From SZUA-35 sp965530755 (GTDB taxonomy: Bacteria; Actinomycetota; Acidimicrobiia; Acidimicrobiales; SZUA-35), in contig CBESNA010000018.1 in the NCBI GenBank assembly GCA_965530755.1, forward strand, positions 9,828 to 73,827: 64,000 nt of DNA, given 5' to 3'. Positions 51,281-59,587 of this stretch are shown here, piece after piece. The position numbers were made by a program, and so were the translations under genes. Every line of letters begins with the position of its first letter. Position 1 is the stretch's first letter. The notes under the pieces were generated by a model. It ran no database searches and was not told where the DNA came from. It saw only the letters and a program-made list of their open reading frames with translations.

Positions 51281-51601
51281 TCAGGAGAAGGACTGGCCGC
51301 AACCGCACGAACGCTGGGCGTTCGGGTTGTCGATAGAGAATCCGGTCTGCTGGAGGCCGTCCTTGTAGTCGAGCGTGGCCCCGGTCAGCATGGTGGCGCT
51401 GGTGGAGTCCACCACGACCTTGACACCGTTGGCCTGCTCAGAAGCGACGTCGTCGTCGGCGATCTCGCCGTCGAAGAACATCTCGTAGCTGAAGCCGGAG
51501 CAACCGCCAGGACGCACGGCAACGCGGAGAGCCAACTCTTCGCCCTCTTGGTCGAGAAGCTCTCGGACCTTCGTTGCTGCTGATTCGGTGACCGTCATCA
51601 T
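51281..51601 (-). CDS. IscA/ErpA (HesB)-type iron-sulfur carrier
   Basis: 106 aa: three conserved cysteines in GGCSGFSYEM and SCGCGQSFS, with SAATKVRELLDQEGEELALRVAV at the N-terminus. It carries or delivers iron-sulfur clusters. It sits divergent from the Mrp gene with an 88-bp gap, a pairing that links both to Fe-S assembly. Confidence 0.93.
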   Translation of the reverse strand: MMTVTESAATKVRELLDQEGEELALRVAVRPGGCSGFSYEMFFDGEIADDDVASEQANGVKVVVDSTSATMLTGATLDYKDGLQQTGFSIDNPNAQRSCGCGQSFS

Positions 51602-51689
51602 CGTGAGACCTCACAATTCGTCGTGATCGGTCATTCTACCGGAGAAGAGCGCTTCGAAGCACGTCGGGTCGTGCCAATAGACTTGAAAC

Positions 51690-52898
51690 ATGTCTGAGCC
51701 ACTGCCCACTCGTGAAGCGATCATGGAGGTCCTGCGCGGTGTCATCGACCCCGAGCTCGGCAGCGACATCGTCGACCTCGGCATGGCCAAGGACGCGAGC
51801 ATCTCGGACTCAGGAGCCGTCGTGGTCACGATCGCTCTCACCACGATGGGTTGTCCCCTCCGGGCCCAGATCCGCAACGATACGAAGGCACGAATCGCCT
51901 CCATGCCCGGTGTCACCGAGGTCAGCATCGACTGGACCGAGCTGTCGAGCGACGAGAAGGCCGCAACGATGGAGCGGGCCAGGAAGAACGCAGCCGATCA
52001 GGCCGGCCCCACGGCGATTCCCGCCACGACCCGAGTCCTTGCAATCTCGTCTGGCAAGGGTGGTGTCGGCAAGTCGACTGTCACGGTCAACCTCGCCGTT
52101 GCCCTCGCCGTTCGGGGTTTCAACGTCGGACTGATCGATGCCGACATCTGGGGCTTCTCGGTGCCGCGCATGCTCGGCATCGAGGGCAGGCTCGACGCCG
52201 AGGTGCGAGGCGACCAGAAGATCATCAAGCCACATTCACTTCCGATGGGTCCGGGTCGCCTCGACGTCGTCTCCATGGGTTTCCTCGTCGAGGACGAAGA
52301 GAGCGCCCTGCTCTGGCGCGGCCTCATGCTCAACCGTGCTGTTCAACACTTCCTCGAGGATGTCGCCTGGAACGCTGACCTCGATTACATCCTCATCGAC
52401 ATGCCCCCTGGCACCGGCGACGTGGCGATGGGCCTGGCCAGGATGCTCCCCCGTGCCGAGATGCTGGTGGTCACGACTCCGGCCACCGGGGCCCAGAAGG
52501 TGGCCGCCAGAGCGGTGTCCATGGCACGGAAGTCCCACACCCGCGTGGCCGGCGTGATCGAGAACATGTCGGTGTTCATCACCGAGGACGGTCGGGAGTA
52601 CCCGCTGTTCGGAATTGGCGGCGGCGCCGCGCTGTCCGAAATGGCGGGCGTTCCCCTGATCGGGTCGGTGCCGATCGAGCCGGCGGTCTCGCTCGGCGGC
52701 GACACCGGCCGACCAGCTGCGCTCGGCGAAGGTCCAGCGGCTGCCGCGTTCGCGTCGATCGCCGAACGCATCGTCACGGACGTGTCGCCCCCCGTCGAGA
52801 TGGCAGGCTGCTCAGCCCGCATGCTCGAGCATGCAATCGCCGCCCTCGATGCGTCCGGGGCGCTGGAGGCACTGGACGCAGAGGAGGCGGCCACCTGA
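51690..52898 (+). CDS. mrp: Mrp/ApbC-family Fe-S cluster carrier ATPase
   Basis: 402 aa. An N-terminal MIP18/DUF59 domain (VLRGVIDPELGSDIVDLGM, MGCPLRAQIRND) precedes the ParA-like ATPase with deviant Walker A ISSGKGGVGKSTVTVNLAVAL, IDADIWGFSVPRMLG, LIDMPPGTGD and a C-terminal regulatory end. The CxxC typical of Mrp proteins was not seen, but single cysteines occur. It probably assembles or transfers Fe-S clusters. Confidence 0.93.
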   Translation: MSEPLPTREAIMEVLRGVIDPELGSDIVDLGMAKDASISDSGAVVVTIALTTMGCPLRAQIRNDTKARIASMPGVTEVSIDWTELSSDEKAATMERARKNAADQAGPTAIPATTRVLAISSGKGGVGKSTVTVNLAVALAVRGFNVGLIDADIWGFSVPRMLGIEGRLDAEVRGDQKIIKPHSLPMGPGRLDVVSMGFLVEDEESALLWRGLMLNRAVQHFLEDVAWNADLDYILIDMPPGTGDVAMGLARMLPRAEMLVVTTPATGAQKVAARAVSMARKSHTRVAGVIENMSVFITEDGREYPLFGIGGGAALSEMAGVPLIGSVPIEPAVSLGGDTGRPAALGEGPAAAAFASIAERIVTDVSPPVEMAGCSARMLEHAIAALDASGALEALDAEEAAT

Positions 52899-52909
52899 TT
52901 TTGCGGGAA

Positions 52910-53659
52910 TCAGACAGCGGCGCTGTCGTCAGAGCCGCGCACGACCTGCAACTTCGTCGACAACAGGCTGGACGAGGGGATCAGCACCGATCCGGCGCCG
53001 ACCTGGACCTCTGCCGCAGTGGGATGCATGGCGACCACCGGACCGGTGACCCGATCAGTGCCGCTTCCGATCGTGATGACGTCGCCGACTCGAACCAGGC
53101 GCCGTACGGCTCGTGTGCTGGCGACCTCTGAGGCGACCGTCCGGCCACCGAGGCCAACCAACAACGTGAAGCTGGCGGCAACGGCGAAGAACGTGGCGGC
53201 CACACCCAGGTTCACAACGGTGGTGTCGACCCCGAGCGTGCCGACGGCGAGCAGCACTGCCATGACCAGAATCAGGCCTCGAGCGGCTCCGGCCGCCTGG
53301 CGTTGAACGGTGCTCGACGCTCTGGCGAGCGCCTTGCCGAGACCGGCGACGACGAACGACGACAACACGTTGGCGAGAATGACGATGATCGCCGCTGTCA
53401 GGACCTTCGGAATGAAGCTGACCGCGTCATTTCGGAGTTGGGTCACCGCGTCCGGCTGGATGATCCCGAGGGCCACGAGCAGACCGCCGACGATCCCGAA
53501 CGCGAACGCGAGGCTCGACAACGGCCCCGCAGCATCGCGAAGTGGCTCCGGCCGACTGGGCTTCCCGAGCGCGATGGCCACGACCCTCGAGAACACGATG
53601 CCGACGACAAAACCTCCGCCGATCGCAATGGCCACCGCAATCCAGTCATTCGTGGTCAT
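52910..53659 (-). CDS. MscS-like membrane protein (TM-helix family)
   Basis: 249 aa with about five hydrophobic segments: WIAVAIAIGGGFVVGIVFSRV at the start, LAFAFGIVGGLLVALGII, VLTAAIIVILANVLSSFVV, LILVMAVLLAVGTLGVDTT and FFAVAASFTLLVGLGGRTV, then a beta-rich cytoplasmic end with VRVGDVITIGSG. This resembles the conserved-TM-helix/MscS group. It ends the sigma/anti-sigma operon and is distantly related to the protein at 56249. Confidence 0.75.
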   Translation of the reverse strand: MTTNDWIAVAIAIGGGFVVGIVFSRVVAIALGKPSRPEPLRDAAGPLSSLAFAFGIVGGLLVALGIIQPDAVTQLRNDAVSFIPKVLTAAIIVILANVLSSFVVAGLGKALARASSTVQRQAAGAARGLILVMAVLLAVGTLGVDTTVVNLGVAATFFAVAASFTLLVGLGGRTVASEVASTRAVRRLVRVGDVITIGSGTDRVTGPVVAMHPTAAEVQVGAGSVLIPSSSLLSTKLQVVRGSDDSAAV

Positions 53660-53662
53660 GGG

Positions 53663-53995
53663 TCATCCTTTGTTGTCATCGTCGTCGTCGGTGAACAAGA
53701 GTCTCGACGTCTCCCATCCTGCCCCGAAGACGTCGGCGAAATACCCGAGCACCTGCCGAGACTCGAGGCTCGCCAAGACTCCGGCTTCGACACGATGGGC
53801 CAAGTCCTCAGGCGGAGCGAGGACAGCGAGCAGCGCATCGCGCAAGCTCGAGCCGGCATCTGCCGAGGCGAGGTCCTCGAGATCGGAGGCACAACGGTCA
53901 CAGGTCGAGACATGCCTGTCGACGTCCTCGTCGATGTCGCCGGCGAGCCACTCTCGCAGCGAGCGTTTCGAAGGGTGGCGCCAGATCATTGCCAC
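53663..53995 (-). CDS. Putative zinc-finger anti-sigma factor
   Basis: 110 aa with a ZAS-like motif DRHVSTCDRCASDL (HxxxCxxC) near the N-terminus and an acidic C-terminus. It overlaps the sigma gene end by 10 bp and is followed 3 bp later by the MscS-like gene. The layout matches ECF sigma/anti-sigma pairs. No TM segment, so the factor is cytoplasmic. Confidence 0.75.
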   Translation of the reverse strand: MAMIWRHPSKRSLREWLAGDIDEDVDRHVSTCDRCASDLEDLASADAGSSLRDALLAVLAPPEDLAHRVEAGVLASLESRQVLGYFADVFGAGWETSRLLFTDDDDDNKG

Positions 53996-54624
53996 TCCTT
54001 CAATGCGTTGCCGAGGAAGCGCCTCGCACGAAGCAGGCGGGTCTTGATCGTCGGCAGTGGCACGTCGAGCACCTGACTGATCTCCTCGTACGACATGCCC
54101 TCCAACTCGCGCAAGACGACGATGCTGCGCGAAAGGTCATCGAGCAGATCCAACGCTCCGACGAACTCGTCGACAACCGCCGCACCTTCGACTCGGCGCT
54201 CGGTCGATCGTTCGTGGACGATGGGTGCCTCAGGCATCTCATTCGGATCGCTGAGGACGAACCGGCGTGTCCGCAGCGTGGAGATCGCCGTGTTGTGAGC
54301 GATTCTCATCACCCATCCTCGAAGCGAGGAATCCCCACGGAACGTCGGCAGCGCCATCCACGCCTTCAGCATCGTCTCCTGGGTGACGTCCTCGGCCAGC
54401 GCCCGATCCCGCATCACCGACAGCGCCAATCGGAAGACGGCATCGCTGTGCTCGACCATCAGATCATGAAGGTCATCGGGATTCGGTTTGGCAGATGGGA
54501 CCTCCGCCGAGATCTCTGAATCCGTCCCCGTCGTCGGGCGCGTCGCCCACAGCACGGGGGCTCCCGGGCTGGAGACGAAACGTCGAACTGCGATGAGGAA
54601 CAGCGAGCGCATGGTGCTGATCAC
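53986..54624 (-). CDS. ECF sigma factor
   Basis: 212 aa from ATG 54624 (54612 also possible). Region 2: LMVEHSDAVFRLALSVMRDRALAEDVTQETMLKAW and WVMRIAHNTAISTLRTRR; region 4: LDDLSRSIVVLRELEGMSYEEISQVLDVPLPTIKTRLLRARRFL. Partner of the overlapping ZAS-like protein. The MscS-like membrane protein in the same operon suggests an envelope or osmotic signal, as inference only. Confidence 0.88.
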   Translation of the reverse strand: MISTMRSLFLIAVRRFVSSPGAPVLWATRPTTGTDSEISAEVPSAKPNPDDLHDLMVEHSDAVFRLALSVMRDRALAEDVTQETMLKAWMALPTFRGDSSLRGWVMRIAHNTAISTLRTRRFVLSDPNEMPEAPIVHERSTERRVEGAAVVDEFVGALDLLDDLSRSIVVLRELEGMSYEEISQVLDVPLPTIKTRLLRARRFLGNALKEWQ

Positions 54625-54682
54625 GACGCTGGGATCCTAGGAAAGTCGCGGATCGATTGCTAACTGTCACTCCATCGGACCA

Positions 54683-56086
54683 CTAACGGAGCGTCGCTGC
54701 GGCGTCTTCGTCGCGGACCCACCAGGCAGCGATCAGGGCGGGAACGAAGAGCAGAGTCGAGGCCCAGAAGGCTGCTTGGTACGCCCCCAAACCGGGTTCT
54801 GCTGCATCGACGGCGACCCCGGCCAGCACTGCGGCGGTCAGCGCCACGCCGAATGCCGGGGCTGCCTGCCGGTTGGCGCTGAACAATGCGGTGGCCTGCG
54901 CCGTGTCAGCGACGCTGGTCTGGGCGTACACGGCAGTCTGGATGGCGATGAATGCGAACCCGAGCCCGAACCCCCTCGCGAACATGAAGGTCCTCACCGT
55001 CCAGAGACCGGTCTCGAGGTCGAACTGAGCCATTCCGATGCCGACGACCAGGGCCGCCGCGAGCCCGACGAGGAGCAGGCGGCGCGGCCCGATCCGCCGA
55101 TAGAGCACTCGCCCCACGAGTTGTGAAGAGAGCCATACTCCCACGGCCTGGGGGAACGTCGCCAGACCTGTCTCGAGCGCCGAGAAGCCTCGGAGCGATT
55201 GGAGATAGACCGGCAACAGGAAGATGAGCCCGACGAAGGCTGCGTATGTCGGAAAGGCAAGGATCTGGATCGAGCGGAATATCGGTGCCCGGAGCAGCTC
55301 GAATCGCAGCAACGGATCAGGCCGTCGCCTCTCGAACAAGGGCAGGGCGACCAGCGACCCGACGCCCGTGGTCACCGAGATCAGGACCACAGGTGAGGTC
55401 CAGCCGAGCTCGCGCGCCACGGTGATGCCATAGAGCGTTGCGCCGAGACCCACACCTGCGAGCAGAAAGCCGACGATGTCGAATCGCGCACGTGTGTCCG
55501 AGCGGAAATCGCGGATCACGAGCCAGCCCACGGCGAACGCGACGACGCCGAGTGGAACGTTCACGTAGAAGATCCAGCGCCAGCTGAGGTATTCGACAAT
55601 CGCTCCCCCGAGCACCGGCCCGATTGCCGGAGCGATCACGGCCACGGTGATGACCGCGGTCGCTGCCTTTGCCCGCTCGTTCTGCGGAAAGGCCCGGTAG
55701 AGCATCGCGGCACCGAGCGGTCCCATCACACCGGCTCCGACCCCCTGGAGAATGCGGAAGGCAACCAGCTGATCGAGCGACTGGGACAGGCCACAGAGCG
55801 CCGACGCGAGGGTGAACAGCGTGAGAGCCGAAAGAAAGACCTTTCGAGCGCCGAAACGATCGGCGGCCCATCCCGAGGTGGGGATGAACACCGCCAGCCC
55901 GACGAGATAGCCGATGATCGCTCGATCGATCTCGGCGTCGGTGACACCGAAGGCCGTGGCCAGTGTGGGAATCGCCACGTTGACGATGGTGCCGTCGAGG
56001 ATCTGCACGAAGAGCGTGAGCACGAACACGACAATCATCGCCTGCTTGTACCGCTCGTCATCGAGATCCCTGCGGCTCGGCATCAC
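54683..56086 (-). CDS. MFS multidrug exporter, DHA2 (EmrB/QacA) type
   Basis: 467 aa with about 14 hydrophobic segments. DHA2 landmarks are LDGTIVNVAIPTLA in the first TM helix, ADRFGARKVFLSALTLF, and GPVLGGAIVEYLSWRWIFYVNVPLG. Proton-driven export of hydrophobic or cationic compounds is known for the family; the substrate here is unknown. No TetR/MarR regulator is adjacent. Divergent from the MscS-like gene at 56249 with a 162-bp gap, in which nothing else was identified. Confidence 0.92.
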   Translation of the reverse strand: MMPSRRDLDDERYKQAMIVVFVLTLFVQILDGTIVNVAIPTLATAFGVTDAEIDRAIIGYLVGLAVFIPTSGWAADRFGARKVFLSALTLFTLASALCGLSQSLDQLVAFRILQGVGAGVMGPLGAAMLYRAFPQNERAKAATAVITVAVIAPAIGPVLGGAIVEYLSWRWIFYVNVPLGVVAFAVGWLVIRDFRSDTRARFDIVGFLLAGVGLGATLYGITVARELGWTSPVVLISVTTGVGSLVALPLFERRRPDPLLRFELLRAPIFRSIQILAFPTYAAFVGLIFLLPVYLQSLRGFSALETGLATFPQAVGVWLSSQLVGRVLYRRIGPRRLLLVGLAAALVVGIGMAQFDLETGLWTVRTFMFARGFGLGFAFIAIQTAVYAQTSVADTAQATALFSANRQAAPAFGVALTAAVLAGVAVDAAEPGLGAYQAAFWASTLLFVPALIAAWWVRDEDAAATLR

Positions 56087-56248
56087 GCCGACGCTAGGGC
56101 GGGATCGGACCCTGAATGAAACAGGGTCTGGCCCACGACATGCCGGGCAGGGCGACAGCTTCGAGGTTTCTCGCGACCAAACCGACGTGCCGGTCGTCCA
56201 TCACCTGACCGCCTCCTTGGCGGCTCATCCACCGACAGGGAGCACACC

Positions 56249-56947
56249 ATGGGCATATTGGCAGTCGACATCGACTTCGACGGGATCTTCACCGAGACGT
56301 TCGGCGACATCGCCGACTTCATTCCCAAGCTCATTGCGTTCCTGGTGATCCTCGTGATCGGCATGTTCATCGCCCGCCTCATCCGACGCGCCATCGGTTC
56401 GCTCCTGACTCGGGTCGGCTTCGACAAGTACATCGACAAGGCCGGAATCGGGGCACCGCTCGAACGAGCAGGGTTCGCCGACAGCGGCAAATTCATCGCC
56501 CAGATCATCTACTACCTGATTGCGCTTCTCGTTCTGAAGCTCAGCCTGAGCGCATTCGGTGACAATGACATCTCCGACGCACTCGACGGCATGATCGACT
56601 TCATCCCCAAGCTCATCGTTGCGATCATCATCGTGATCGTCACGGGCCTCGTGGCCAACGCCGTGCGCAACATGCTCCAACCCAGCCTGGCTCAAGTCGA
56701 CCACGGCGAAACACTCACCAAGCTCGCAGTCGGCGCCATATGGATGATCGGCATCTTCGCCGCCATCGACCAGATCCAGTTCGCCGAGGACATCGTTGAC
56801 ACGTTGTTCACCGCAATCATCGGCAGCCTCTCGGCCATCCTCGTGCTGAAGTTCGGCATCGGTGGCGTCTGGGCTGCTCGTGACCGCTTCTGGCCAAACG
56901 TGTATGACCGCCTCGGCGGTAGTGACACGCCTAACCAGAGCGTCTGA
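56249..56947 (+). CDS. MscS-like conserved TM-helix protein
   Basis: 232 aa: ADFIPKLIAFLVILVIGMFIARLI, FIAQIIYYLIALLVLKLSLSA, MIDFIPKLIVAIIIVIVTGLVANAV and a C-terminal hydrophobic pair. The FIPKLI..FLVI..IG unit occurs twice, a mark of the CmpX/TM-helix repeat group related to MscS. It lacks the large cytoplasmic beta cage of true MscS. Followed by three stacked hairpins. Confidence 0.78.
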   Translation: MGILAVDIDFDGIFTETFGDIADFIPKLIAFLVILVIGMFIARLIRRAIGSLLTRVGFDKYIDKAGIGAPLERAGFADSGKFIAQIIYYLIALLVLKLSLSAFGDNDISDALDGMIDFIPKLIVAIIIVIVTGLVANAVRNMLQPSLAQVDHGETLTKLAVGAIWMIGIFAAIDQIQFAEDIVDTLFTAIIGSLSAILVLKFGIGGVWAARDRFWPNVYDRLGGSDTPNQSV

Positions 56948-56953
56948 CGCAGT

Positions 56954-57061
56954 CACCTCGAGTGCCTTTCGCACTCGAGGTGGCCGGCTTCGTTCCGACA
57001 CCTGGGCGACGGTGTCGGAACGAAAAAGAGGAAAGGACCCGGCCGGCGGCCGGGTCCTTTC
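56954..57061. terminator. Three consecutive perfect hairpins between convergent genes
   Basis: Hairpin 1: 12-bp stem 56954-56965 with 56971-56982. Hairpin 2: 12-bp stem 56991-57002 with 57011-57022, followed by GAAAAAG. Hairpin 3: 14-bp stem 57031-57044 with 57048-57061 (GAAAGGACCCGGCC paired to its complement). They separate the MscS-like gene from the convergent gene at 57124 and probably terminate both directions. Confidence 0.8.
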
Positions 57062-57123
57062 GACGTTCTGGTACTGCCTTCGTGCAGGTCTTCACCGCCA
57101 CGCAACAATGCCGTGGCGACGGA

Positions 57124-57699
57124 CTACATGCCCAGATAAGCCTTGGCATTCTCGATGTACTGGCCATGGCCCGGAGCGATCGACTTGAGGCGATAGCTCT
57201 TGACCCGCGTCGGGAGGTCCTTGGGGATCCCGGCTTCGAGGTGGTCACCCGGAATCAGCGAGCGTTCCTGCTCGAGGATGTACATGTAGGAGCCGGCATC
57301 GGCATCCAGCGCCATTGCGATGACGCGGAACTCGGTGGCATCGATCTTGTAGCCATCGCCGATCACGTCGTCTGCACCGTCGAAGCCAGCAGGCGCGACG
57401 AGCATTGCACCCGTCTTCTTCTTCAGAGCGAGGGCCCCGGCCGCATACTCGGGGCGGATGTCGGTCATGATGATCCAGCGAATCCGATCACCACCGCATC
57501 CGCACACGACGTCGAGGTGCTCGACATCGCCGGGTCCGGGATCCACGATCACGATCTCGTCGATGCCGATCAGATAGGTGTTGAGACCTGGCTCGTCCTC
57601 ATCCTCACCCTTGTTGGCGATCCGCCGTACCAGCGGGCTGAGCGCGCGGGCGACACCGGGTGTGATGGGTGGCGGTGGTGTTGGTTCTTCGATGGTCAT
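57124..57699 (-). CDS. Metallo-beta-lactamase-fold protein lacking the metal-binding motif
   Basis: 191 aa. LNTYLIGIDEIVIVDPGPGD is a typical MBL start and IMTDIRPEYAAGALALKKKTGAML aligns with ILLTHxHxDHxGGAxxL, but the ligands are replaced: Asp80, Arg82, Glu84 and Tyr85 stand where H-x-H-x-D-H is expected. IPGDHLEAG and APGHGQYIENA keep the later family segments. It probably does not bind two zinc ions in the usual way. Upstream of it lies the fxsA gene on the same strand. Confidence 0.7.
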   Translation of the reverse strand: MTIEEPTPPPPITPGVARALSPLVRRIANKGEDEDEPGLNTYLIGIDEIVIVDPGPGDVEHLDVVCGCGGDRIRWIIMTDIRPEYAAGALALKKKTGAMLVAPAGFDGADDVIGDGYKIDATEFRVIAMALDADAGSYMYILEQERSLIPGDHLEAGIPKDLPTRVKSYRLKSIAPGHGQYIENAKAYLGM

Positions 57700-57726
57700 C
57701 TGTGGTGTCTCCTCCGCAGCGAGACG

Positions 57727-58245
57727 TCAGCTGAGCTCGGATCGAGACGACGGAGGACCGGCGTCGGTGTCGTCGACAATGTCGACATCCACCACGTCAC
57801 GCCTGAAACCCATCGTCCCGCGACCAAAGCGCAGGTTGGGCCGGATCCAGGGTTGGATCCGGTGTAGGACAACCGGGCGAGCGAACGCACGCACCGGGGG
57901 AAGAAGAAGCAAGAGACCAGCCACGCCAGTGACGAGCCCAGGGATGATCATCAGCAGAGCGCCGAAACTGACCATGGCCTGGTCGGCCGTGCGAGATTCG
58001 TCGATCGGCGTGGAAGCGAAGCGATCGCCCGCGAGGCCATCGAGACCCGAGTTGTGGACTGCAGCAGCAACGGAGGACTCGACGAGGGAGGCTGCAGCTC
58101 GCCGGAACACGACGATGCCGGCCACGGTCAGCAGGATGAGAGCAAGGGCAACGGACTGCCCGCCGATGACACGTGCCAGCTGGGTCGCGGCAAGGTACTC
58201 GATCGCCACGATGGCGAAGGCAGCAACAGCGGGACGCGACAACAT
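57727..58245 (-). CDS. fxsA: FxsA family membrane protein
   Basis: 172 aa. An early hydrophobic segment with the conserved Glu (AIVAIEYLAATQLARVIGG), a second helix (VALALILLTVAGIVVFRRA), and GALLMIIPGLVTGVAGLLLLLPPVR, the family hallmark, followed by an acidic tail ending DVDIVDD. FxsA is an inner-membrane protein that influences phage exclusion in E. coli; its function here is unknown. Confidence 0.85.
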   Translation of the reverse strand: MLSRPAVAAFAIVAIEYLAATQLARVIGGQSVALALILLTVAGIVVFRRAAASLVESSVAAAVHNSGLDGLAGDRFASTPIDESRTADQAMVSFGALLMIIPGLVTGVAGLLLLLPPVRAFARPVVLHRIQPWIRPNLRFGRGTMGFRRDVVDVDIVDDTDAGPPSSRSELS

Positions 58246-58303
58246 GGCCCTTCAGTCTACCGGGCACCCATCCGAGCCAGACGGCGTCGCATATCCTCGA
58301 CCC

Positions 58304-59587
58304 GTGCCTGCCGAACGCCCGCCCTCTGTTGATGCGCTTGCCCGCTCCATCACGGGTACAGATCTCCCTCCACCGCTGCGGGTGCGCGCCGCTCGGGAGG
58401 CGATCGCGGCCGGCGAGGCAGAGCAGGTCGACCAGATCGCTCGCCGGATCGGACGCGAGTTGCTGACTCCGGTCGTGAATGCCACCGGTGTCCTGCTGCA
58501 CACGAATCTCGGTCGGGCACCGCTCAGTCATGTTTCGGTGGCAACGGCGCAGAACCTCGAGCTCGACCTCGAGACCGGGAAACGGGGAAGCCGTCAGACC
58601 GGGGTCGGCTCTCTGCTGGCCGCGGCCTGCGGAGCCGAGGCGGCGCTCGTCGTCAACAACTGCTCGGCCGGCCTCCTGTTGGTGCTGTCGGCTCTCGCCG
58701 CCGGACGTGGTGTCGCAGTGAGCCGCGGCGAACTCGTCGAGATCGGCGGAGGCTTTCGGGTACCGGACGTCATGGCCCAGTCCGGCGCAGACCTCGTCGA
58801 GGTTGGCACGACCAACCGGACCCGTCTGGCCGATTTCGCTCGTGCCGCGTCTGATCACGACCTCGCGCTGACGTTGCACGTTCACCAGTCCAACTACAAG
58901 ATCGTCGGTTTCACCGAGGCCGTCTCTGTGGCAGCACTTGCCACCCTCGACGTGCCCGTCGTCGCCGATATCGGTTCCGGGTTGCTCGACGCCGCATGCC
59001 CGTGGCTCGACGGGCCACCGCCGGCCTGGCTGGCCGACGAGCCTGCAGCGAAGCAGACCCTTGCCGCCGGCGCGTCACTCGTGGTCTTCAGTGGAGACAA
59101 GCTGCTCGGTGGCCCTCAGGCGGGCATCATCGCCGGGAATGCCGAGATGGTTCGTCTTTGCGCCGCCCACCCGCTGGCCCGCGCCGTTCGTCCCGGCGGT
59201 CTCGTGATGGGAGCGCTGCAAGCCACCGCGCTCGCCTATCTGCAGCGTGACGGCGACGCCATCCCGTTCTGGCGCCTGGCGGCTGCGTCGGTCGGATCGT
59301 TGCGAGCCCGAGCGGAGGCGATCGTCGCTGCGCTTCCCGCGACCGTGCCGGTCGTCTCGATCGTCGACACCGAAGCCGTCCCCGGAGGGGGCACCCTGCC
59401 GACGGTCACGATCCCGAGCATCGGGGTCCGGATCACCGGTGACCATCTCGACGCTCTACGAGCTCGCGACTTCCCGGTCATCGGACGGGTGATCGACGAT
59501 CACACCATGCTCGACCTCCGCTCCGTCGCTCCCAAACAGGATGACGAACTGATCGCAGCGGTCGCCGCTCTGGTCGACCGCTCGTGA
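58304..59587 (+). CDS. selA: L-seryl-tRNA(Sec) selenium transferase
   Basis: PLP enzyme that converts Ser-tRNA(Sec) to Sec-tRNA(Sec) using selenophosphate. 427 aa from GTG 58304. Landmarks: LTPVVNATGVLLHTNLGRAPL, LELDLETGKRGSRQTG, VNNCSAGLLLVLSALAAGR, SRGELVEIGGGFRVPDVM, VADIGSGLLD, and VVFSGDKLLGGPQAG with catalytic Lys266. Slightly shorter at the N-terminus than the E. coli enzyme. Its stop overlaps the selB GTG by 4 bp. The substrate tRNA is at 31291-31386. Confidence 0.96.
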   Translation: MPAERPPSVDALARSITGTDLPPPLRVRAAREAIAAGEAEQVDQIARRIGRELLTPVVNATGVLLHTNLGRAPLSHVSVATAQNLELDLETGKRGSRQTGVGSLLAAACGAEAALVVNNCSAGLLLVLSALAAGRGVAVSRGELVEIGGGFRVPDVMAQSGADLVEVGTTNRTRLADFARAASDHDLALTLHVHQSNYKIVGFTEAVSVAALATLDVPVVADIGSGLLDAACPWLDGPPPAWLADEPAAKQTLAAGASLVVFSGDKLLGGPQAGIIAGNAEMVRLCAAHPLARAVRPGGLVMGALQATALAYLQRDGDAIPFWRLAAASVGSLRARAEAIVAALPATVPVVSIVDTEAVPGGGTLPTVTIPSIGVRITGDHLDALRARDFPVIGRVIDDHTMLDLRSVAPKQDDELIAAVAALVDRS

